From NCBI GenBank assembly GCA_902386085.1, contig CABMIA010000124.1, forward strand, positions 1 to 10,934: a stretch of 10,934 nucleotides of DNA, written 5' to 3'. Source of the DNA: an uncultured archaeon (GTDB lineage Archaea > Halobacteriota > Methanosarcinia > Methanosarcinales > Methanoperedenaceae). The position numbers were made by a program, and so were the translations under genes. Every line of letters starts with the position of its first letter. Within the stretch, counting starts at the first letter, position 1. A model generated the notes under the pieces. The model saw only the letters and a program-made list of their open reading frames with translations. It was not told where the DNA came from and did no database searches. Shown piece after piece: positions 6,385 through 10,934 of the stretch.

Positions 6385-8663
6385 GAATTCTTCTTTTCCC
6401 TGCTCGCCTTCAGCATCAACTGCATCTCCGTCCTCGCCACCATCTCCCTGACAGCCTCCACTGCATCGATATTCGCAGAAATACTCGTGATCCCAAGCTC
6501 CACAAGCCTCTTAGCCACCTTCGGGTTGCTCCCGGCCTGCCCGCAGATGCTTGTCTTCACGCCAGCCTTGGTGCACTCGATAATAACATGCTCGATGAGC
6601 TTCATCACAGCAGGATGCATCTCATTATACAGGTGCGCCACATGCTCGTTGTTCCTGTCCACAGCAAGCGTGTACTGCGTAAGGTCGTTGGTTCCGAAGC
6701 TCACGAAATCAAGCCCCTCGGCTATGAACTGGTCGATTATGAGCGCAGCCGCAGGTATCTCCACCATTATCCCGATATCAAGTTTGTCAATATTAAGCCC
6801 ATGCGATCTCATGAACTCCTTTGCCCTTCGCAGCTCTGAAGGGTGCTGCACGAGCGGGACCATGATACCCATATTGCTATAGCCGCGCTTGACTAACTCC
6901 TTGAAAGCCTTTACCTCAAGCTCAAAGTGCTCAGTATCAAGAAGGTCGCGCCTGATGCCCCTGTACCCGAGCATAGGGTTAGGCTCGATGGGTTCGCCTT
7001 CCCCGCCCTCCATTGCCCTGAACTCGTCTGTGGGTGCATCAAGCGTTCTCACCCATACTGGTTTTGGATAGAACGCATCAGTCACGGTCTGTATGCGCGA
7101 GACAAGTTCATTGACATATTCATCTGCTTTCCCTTCCTTGATGTACTGCTTGGGATGCTTTGGAAGGCCGAGTATCATGTGCTCAATCCGCAGGAGTCCT
7201 ACACCATCAGCCTGGGTCTCCAGCGCTCGCTGCGTAGCTTCGGGAATGGATACGTTCACTTTAACTTCAGTTGCTGTGATGGGTTTCTGCTTGGTAAACG
7301 ATATCGCAGTTTTCTCTGGCTGCATGACAGGCGAAGCGATCTCCTTCTTTCCTTCAAAAACAAGCCCTTTCTCCCCGTCCACCGTTATTTTTATCCCATC
7401 GACTAATAACTGTGTCGCTTTCCGCGTTCCTACGACTGCGGGACAGCCAAGTTCACGCGATACGATTGCTGCGTGACACGTCATCCCTCCCTCGTCCGTT
7501 ACTATGGCGGCAGCGCGCTTCATCGCAGGAACCATATCCGGTGTTGTCATGACCGCAACAAGTATATCCCCGTCTTTGACTTTTCCAAGCTCGCTTGCAT
7601 CGGATACGAGCTTTGCCTCCCCGTAAGCGATGCCTGGGGATGCTCCAAGTCCCTCAAGCATTGCCTGGGTCGCTACTTTTTCCTTTATTTCTTTTTTCTT
7701 CTTAATCGTGGTTATGGGCCTTGACTGGAGCATGAAGACCTCTTTGTTCTTGATAGCCCATTCCACATCCTGGGGAGTGCCGTAGAGGTCTTCAACAACC
7801 TCGCCAAGCTCGACCAGCTTAAGGATCTCATCGTCTTCCAGGACGGTGGCATTTTTCTTGTTATCAGGTACGGGAAGCTCTACGGTCTTACCCGTTTTCG
7901 GGTCCCTGGTATGCAGGATATTTTTAGTGGCTATCTTTCGCTCAAGTATCTTCATGACTTTTTTATCCACGACGTAATAGTCGGGTGAAACAGAACCTGA
8001 GACTACGCTCTCGCCAAGTCCCCATGCGCCCTCGATGATAGTAACCGGCTCTCCTGTGGAAGGATGGGATGAGAACATGACCCCTGCTTTCTCTGCGTCC
8101 ACCATGAGCTGGATGACTGCGCAGAGATTCACCTTGCTGTGGTCGAATCCCTGTTTTACGCGATAATAGATCGCACGCGCACCGTAAAGTGAAGCCCAGC
8201 ATTTCTTGACTGCCTCGATCACGTTTTGCTCGCCTTTGATATTAAGGAAGGTATCCTGCTGGCCTGCAAAACTGGCGTCAGGCAGGTCTTCTGCTGTTGC
8301 GCTTGAACGCACAGCTACGAATACCTCATCTCCTTCCCTTTTGCACAGTTCCCTGTATTTTGACTTGATGCTTTTTTCTATATCCGGAGGTATTTTTGCC
8401 CCAAGGATGATTTTTTTTGCTTTTTTCTCAGAATCTCTCAGGATCTCTGCATCATCGACATCTACCTCAAGTGATTTGAAAAGTTCCTCGCTGACCCCAT
8501 TTTCATCGATGAAACGGCGGAAAGCCTGCGCTGTGACTGCAAATCCCCGCGGGACAGGGAGTTCGGCATGGATCATCTCTCCTAAACTTGCGCCCTTGCC
8601 GCCCACTATCGCTATATCTTCTTTTCCGACCTCTTCAAGCCATACAACTGTGTCATTTGCCAT
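6381..8663 (-). CDS. ppsA: Phosphoenolpyruvate synthase
   Basis: A complete PEP synthase of 760 residues, typical for archaea. It makes phosphoenolpyruvate from pyruvate with ATP, giving AMP and phosphate, and opens gluconeogenesis. Domains in order: the N-terminal ATP-binding part (GGKGASLGEM at 21-30, VRSSATAEDLPDASFAGQ at 118-135), the swivelling phosphohistidine domain with His397 in GGMTCHAAIVSRELG, and the C-terminal PEP-binding barrel with NPMLGYRG (562-569), SFGTNDLTQY (655-664) and catalytic Cys707 in ICGQA. The ATG has AGGAG seven bases upstream, lying inside the end of the regulator gene, which it overlaps by 11 bases. Regulator, ppsA and the unknown gene form one coupled unit. Codons are GC-rich, as expected of a core gene. 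Confidence 0.96.
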   Translation of the reverse strand: MANDTVVWLEEVGKEDIAIVGGKGASLGEMIHAELPVPRGFAVTAQAFRRFIDENGVSEELFKSLEVDVDDAEILRDSEKKAKKIILGAKIPPDIEKSIKSKYRELCKREGDEVFVAVRSSATAEDLPDASFAGQQDTFLNIKGEQNVIEAVKKCWASLYGARAIYYRVKQGFDHSKVNLCAVIQLMVDAEKAGVMFSSHPSTGEPVTIIEGAWGLGESVVSGSVSPDYYVVDKKVMKILERKIATKNILHTRDPKTGKTVELPVPDNKKNATVLEDDEILKLVELGEVVEDLYGTPQDVEWAIKNKEVFMLQSRPITTIKKKKEIKEKVATQAMLEGLGASPGIAYGEAKLVSDASELGKVKDGDILVAVMTTPDMVPAMKRAAAIVTDEGGMTCHAAIVSRELGCPAVVGTRKATQLLVDGIKITVDGEKGLVFEGKKEIASPVMQPEKTAISFTKQKPITATEVKVNVSIPEATQRALETQADGVGLLRIEHMILGLPKHPKQYIKEGKADEYVNELVSRIQTVTDAFYPKPVWVRTLDAPTDEFRAMEGGEGEPIEPNPMLGYRGIRRDLLDTEHFELEVKAFKELVKRGYSNMGIMVPLVQHPSELRRAKEFMRSHGLNIDKLDIGIMVEIPAAALIIDQFIAEGLDFVSFGTNDLTQYTLAVDRNNEHVAHLYNEMHPAVMKLIEHVIIECTKAGVKTSICGQAGSNPKVAKRLVELGITSISANIDAVEAVREMVARTEMQLMLKASREKKNS

Positions 8664-9096
8664 ATTTTCTCTCCTTTAACGATTTTTGAATTTTCATGAG
8701 CTTTTTATCATAACTTTCTATTCCGATTTTTAGCACGAAAGGCAGTTTTTCGCGTGAAAAGCCAAATTCTTTCGCGATATTTTCAAGGAAATAAACATCA
8801 ATTTCCTTATGCTGCGCCCTCTCAACCCTGATAGTCTCAATTAAAGCCATGGATCTGATAAACTTCTTCACAAAATCAAAAGTAGGCGTAACACTTCCAT
8901 TTTCAATACGGGAGATGGATTCACGCCTGAGGTCCATAAGCTCTCCGAGCTCTTCCTGGGACATGCCATATCTCGTCCTGTATTCACGGATCACTTCCCC
9001 GGTTTCCTGATTAAGGATTATCTCGGAGGCGGCATCTTTTTCAAAAGAAACAAGCCATTCGGGTGTGTATAACAGGGTTTTTGATAATGCTTTCAA
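8653..9096 (-). CDS. XRE-type helix-turn-helix regulator upstream of ppsA
   Basis: A 147-residue DNA-binding protein (158 if the upstream GTG at 9129 is used). The helix-turn-helix lies near residues 35-85: TGEVIREYRTRYGMSQEELGE, then LMDLRRESISRIENGSVTP, a classical Cro/C1-type pattern. The C-terminal half (EIDVYFLENIAKEFGFSREKLPF and a Lys-rich tail) is probably for dimerisation or effector sensing; no ligand domain is recognised. Its end overlaps ppsA by 11 bases, so both proteins come from one message and it may control ppsA and itself; this is inference. TTG at 9096 is preferred because GGAGG lies just before it, and one of the two TATA candidates would start transcription downstream of the GTG. 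Confidence 0.85.
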   Translation of the reverse strand: MKALSKTLLYTPEWLVSFEKDAASEIILNQETGEVIREYRTRYGMSQEELGELMDLRRESISRIENGSVTPTFDFVKKFIRSMALIETIRVERAQHKEIDVYFLENIAKEFGFSREKLPFVLKIGIESYDKKLMKIQKSLKERKYGK

Positions 9097-9100
9097 CGAT

Positions 9101-9105
9101 CCTCC
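9101..9105 (-). promoter_or_regulatory. Shine-Dalgarno site deciding the regulator start
   Basis: GGAGG on the minus strand stands four bases before the TTG at 9096. It lies inside the reading frame if the GTG at 9129 is used, and no comparable match precedes that GTG. The spacer is slightly short, so the choice is probable, not certain. Confidence 0.5.
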
Positions 9106-9142
9106 AATAAATGTTGCATATTGTATCACATTTATTATTTAT

Positions 9143-9170
9143 GGTATAAAAGCAACGTTAATATTTAAAA
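9143..9170 (-). promoter_or_regulatory. Promoter of the regulator-ppsA unit (two TATA candidates)
   Basis: Two AT-rich boxes are seen on the minus strand: TTTTAAATATTAA at 9170-9158 and CTTTTATACC at 9152-9143. They predict transcription starts near 9138 and 9122. A TCACAT half site (9126-9131) lies in the predicted start region and could be an operator. Confidence 0.45.
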
Positions 9171-9187
9171 GTTCCCACCAGTTTAAG

Positions 9188-9213
9188 AAAAAATGTGATT
9201 TAAAATGTCACAT
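9188..9213 (-). terminator. Stem-loop plus T-tract ending the actin operon
   Basis: Read on the minus strand, ATGTGA and TCACAT form a 6-bp stem (9213-9208 with 9198-9193) around a 9-base loop, followed by a run of T residues to 9188. The TGA stop of the ArlD/E-like gene lies inside the stem. Archaeal termination depends mainly on the T-tract. The same perfect inverted repeat could instead bind a dimeric regulator. Confidence 0.5.
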
Positions 9214-9822
9214 ATTTATGCCATTGCCCTCATGAACTCTATGTCTTGCCTTAGCCAGTTTCATATTTTCCTGCAGGATTCCCCTGAAGATCATGCTTTT
9301 CTTGATTTCCTTCCCGGTTTCATCGAGTTGCTGCTCAAGCTCCCGGATTTTTTCCCCAAGCTCTCTTATCGAGATGTCTTTCTTTTCAAGTTCCTTCTCG
9401 AGATTCTTAATAGTTACATCCTTGCGTTCTATAATTTGTATCATCTTCACTTTTTCCTTGATGTTTCCTTCAAGATCTCCTTCCCCGTGTTCATCCTTCT
9501 TTTCCACATCAACCGGATCAGGTGTGGCTTTTCCTCTTTGCCGGGAATGGAAAGTATTCTCGATATGCTTTCCCGATATCCTTTCTATGAAGATCAGAGA
9601 CTCACCATGCTCTTGCGCAGAAAGCGTCCAGGCAGGCCCTCTGTATCGTTTCTCCTCTTTCGCAAGTTCAAGCAACTTCCGGGCTACAGACTCACTTATC
9701 CAGCCTATGCCTTCATAGTAGTCAAGCAACTTCGGAAGGTGGTTGTGGCCCACCCTCTCCAGCATAAAAATAATCCATTCACGCTGTATGGGCTTTGTTG
9801 CCTCGTCAAGTTCTTGAAGCAT
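9208..9822 (-). CDS. ArlD/ArlE (FlaD/E)-domain protein with C-terminal coiled coil
   Basis: A 204-residue protein with an archaellum-type D/E domain at residues 8-90. The match is clear: IQREWIIFMLERVG, then LLDYYEGIGWISESV and LLELAK, then WTLSAQEHGESLIFIERISG, which parallels the Trp-Leu-x-x-x-x-His-x-x-Ser-Leu-x-Phe-Ile end of ArlD/ArlE proteins. A polar linker (90-115) follows, then a long coiled coil (about 120-175, KNLEKELEKKDISIRELGEKIRELEQQL in heptads) and a basic tail. In archaella, ArlC/D/E link the motor to chemotaxis through CheF. No archaellin, ArlI or ArlJ gene is in the window. The ATG follows the actin stop codon with no base between, so the two proteins are probably made together and may bind each other. 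I infer an adaptor role for the filament. Confidence 0.82.
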   Translation of the reverse strand: MLQELDEATKPIQREWIIFMLERVGHNHLPKLLDYYEGIGWISESVARKLLELAKEEKRYRGPAWTLSAQEHGESLIFIERISGKHIENTFHSRQRGKATPDPVDVEKKDEHGEGDLEGNIKEKVKMIQIIERKDVTIKNLEKELEKKDISIRELGEKIRELEQQLDETGKEIKKSMIFRGILQENMKLAKARHRVHEGNGINM

Positions 9823-10866
9823 CTACGTCGTTTGCCAGAACTCCCTGGGCATATCCGTGGCAAGCTTTAATGCGCCATCCGCACCTCCGAAAACCGGATC
9901 TGCCGCTTTAAAGACCTTGCCTCCCCCGATCAGCTCGAGTTCATGTTCCAGGACTTTATCAAGATTCCTTATCAGGCTTCCGCCTCCGGCAAGATATAGA
10001 TTGGAGCGTAACTCCTCCTGGAATTCGGGATCATAAGTGGATATGAGACTTGATATCCCGTCGACGATGTCAGGCAATATGGACTCACACGCTTTCCTCA
10101 TCTCCTGTGTAATGGAGAGCTTAAGAACTGAGGCATCCACCGGCACTTCAACCACTATCTCTTCTTCTGGATTCCCGACGAAAGAGTATTCTTCCTTCCA
10201 CTTCCTGGCCATTTCCTGGCTGACCCTGACATTCGTATAATTCTCTGTCACCAGCCTGACGAATTCCCTGTCTATGAAATCACCGGCTTTGGTGATGCTG
10301 ATCTGGTCTTCAGGATTCGGCAGTGTGCCGTGCACCCTGCACAGGTCCGTGGTGCCTGCCCCGATATCCACTATCAGCGAATGTTCGAGCTTTCCCAGAT
10401 TGTACGCCACGCAGAATGGTTCGCTCGCCACCATTATGCCGTCAAAAATATCCTTTGCCATTTCTGGTATGATTTTTTTATTAAGTATGCTTGCCTGTGC
10501 CGGGACTCCTATGATAACATATTTTCTTACATCCCTGTCAGCATTGACCGATCCCAGTACGTATTCCACCAGCCCTTTGGCGGCTTCGATACTCTCTCGC
10601 TGGATTTTTAAAACCCCGTTCTCGATAGGCCTGTACAGGTTGAGGGCGCCCCTGTGTTTTAGCGCTTCTTCCCCGAAAAGTTGCTCCTTCTTCAGGAATC
10701 TGGACGCCACCGCATCTTTTGGCGTACCCATAATGCTCAGGATGCTCTTCTTTTTTCCCTCGCTTGTGGAGATAGCAGTGTGATTTGTGCCAAGATCGAT
10801 CCCTATGAACAAGTTCCTCTCCTCCTTCGGTGTTGAGGATCTCCTGATTTTTTTCTTATTTGCCAT
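9823..10866 (-). CDS. MamK-like actin-family filament protein
   Basis: A 347-residue actin-fold ATPase. Phosphate-1 loop: FIGIDLGTNHT (Asp24). VIIGVPAQAS (118-126) precedes the catalytic Glu149 in VASEPF. Phosphate-2 loop: IVDIGAGTTDLC (Asp167). Adenosine motif: LYLAGGGSLIRNL near 295-307. Resemblance to MamK, the bacterial magnetosome actin, goes beyond shared actin motifs, from memory: GTxPxPEDQ-xTxTKAG(D/N)(F/Y)(V/I)D after phosphate 2, a (Y/F)SFVG segment, an ACE(S/A)L(L/M)PDI helix and a DP-x-F-(G/D)G-x-x-GAL(K/R)LA ending near FW or YW. MamK filaments align magnetosomes. No magnetosome gene is visible here, so the cargo is unknown; the coiled-coil ArlD/E protein directly behind is the likely partner. 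There is a basic, probably disordered N-terminus. The second ATG (10866) is preferred over 10872 for its ribosome site. Confidence 0.9.
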   Translation of the reverse strand: MANKKKIRRSSTPKEERNLFIGIDLGTNHTAISTSEGKKKSILSIMGTPKDAVASRFLKKEQLFGEEALKHRGALNLYRPIENGVLKIQRESIEAAKGLVEYVLGSVNADRDVRKYVIIGVPAQASILNKKIIPEMAKDIFDGIMVASEPFCVAYNLGKLEHSLIVDIGAGTTDLCRVHGTLPNPEDQISITKAGDFIDREFVRLVTENYTNVRVSQEMARKWKEEYSFVGNPEEEIVVEVPVDASVLKLSITQEMRKACESILPDIVDGISSLISTYDPEFQEELRSNLYLAGGGSLIRNLDKVLEHELELIGGGKVFKAADPVFGGADGALKLATDMPREFWQTT

Positions 10867-10872
10867 TATCAT

Positions 10873-10877
10873 CCCTC
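10873..10877 (-). promoter_or_regulatory. Shine-Dalgarno site of the actin-like gene
   Basis: GAGGG on the minus strand abuts the first ATG (10872) but has a correct six-base spacer to the second (10866). This favours the shorter protein beginning MANKKK. Confidence 0.6.
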
Positions 10878-10910
10878 ATCATTATAATTACTGTGAAAAA
10901 TAGGCGCTGA

Positions 10911-10920
10911 TAAATATATA
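10911..10920 (-). promoter_or_regulatory. TATA box of the actin/ArlD-E operon
   Basis: TATATATTTA on the minus strand predicts transcription start near 10889, with a leader of about 22 bases that contains the GAGGG ribosome site. The pair of genes thus has its own promoter close to the right edge of the window, with no visible upstream partner gene. Confidence 0.6.
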
Positions 10921-10934
10921 GTTTACGTGACAAA

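Noticed and set aside
8206..8679. A 157-residue plus-strand open frame antisense to the ppsA start
   Set aside because: Low-complexity Ser/Ala-rich translation opposite a firmly identified gene; no ribosome site or family match.
9205..9870. A 221-residue plus-strand open frame opposite the ArlD/E-like gene
   Set aside because: Phe/Leu-rich translation is the mirror of the Lys/Glu-rich coiled coil on the other strand; the minus strand carries the recognisable domain.
9823..10866. Reading the actin-like gene as part of a magnetosome island
   Set aside because: No other mam-type gene (such as MamJ, MamB, MamM or MamE) is present in the window, and the neighbours are an ArlD/E-domain gene and ppsA regulation.

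Overview
The window looks like euryarchaeal chromosome, probably from the Methanosarcinia (Candidatus Methanoperedens-type or a relative). I infer this from an archaeal-type Trm1, AT-rich TATA boxes about 25 bases before inferred transcription starts, strong GGAGG-type ribosome sites, an archaea-specific ArlD/ArlE (FlaD/E) domain and a gluconeogenic PEP synthase. The genus is a guess from gene content, not a database result.

Layout, left to right. Bases 1-153 hold the end of a plus-strand gene, probably a GNAT acetyltransferase module. It meets, with one base between the stop codons, a long minus-strand DUF4062-STAND NTPase-repeat protein (155-2833) that resembles immune sensors. A 186-base divergent promoter region separates that gene from trm1 (3020-4168, plus). 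Trm1 is followed by a convergent small EthD-like protein (4214-4522, minus). Next is a minus-strand cassette read as nucleotidyltransferase, then HEPN protein, then a second nucleotidyltransferase (5634 to 4660), all overlapping. Upstream of it on the same strand lies a chain of XRE-type regulator, ppsA and an AT-rich unknown gene with a possible methyltransferase motif (9096 to 5674). Its reading frames overlap, so transcription may run on into the HEPN cassette.

The right end (9208-10866, minus) is the most striking part: a two-gene operon with its own promoter and terminator. It encodes an actin homologue that resembles the magnetosome actin MamK along its whole length, directly followed by a protein with an ArlD/ArlE domain at the N-terminus and a long coiled coil at the C-terminus. 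I infer a filament plus adaptor that could position or organise something at a cell pole. I know of no described archaeal system with this pairing.

Housekeeping genes (trm1, ppsA) alternate with AT-richer accessory genes (STAND protein, HEPN/MNT cassette, unknown possible methyltransferase), as in a chromosome that gains defence-type genes between or directly behind core genes. No tRNA, rRNA, CRISPR array or insertion sequence was seen, and no gene-free stretch exceeds 300 bases.
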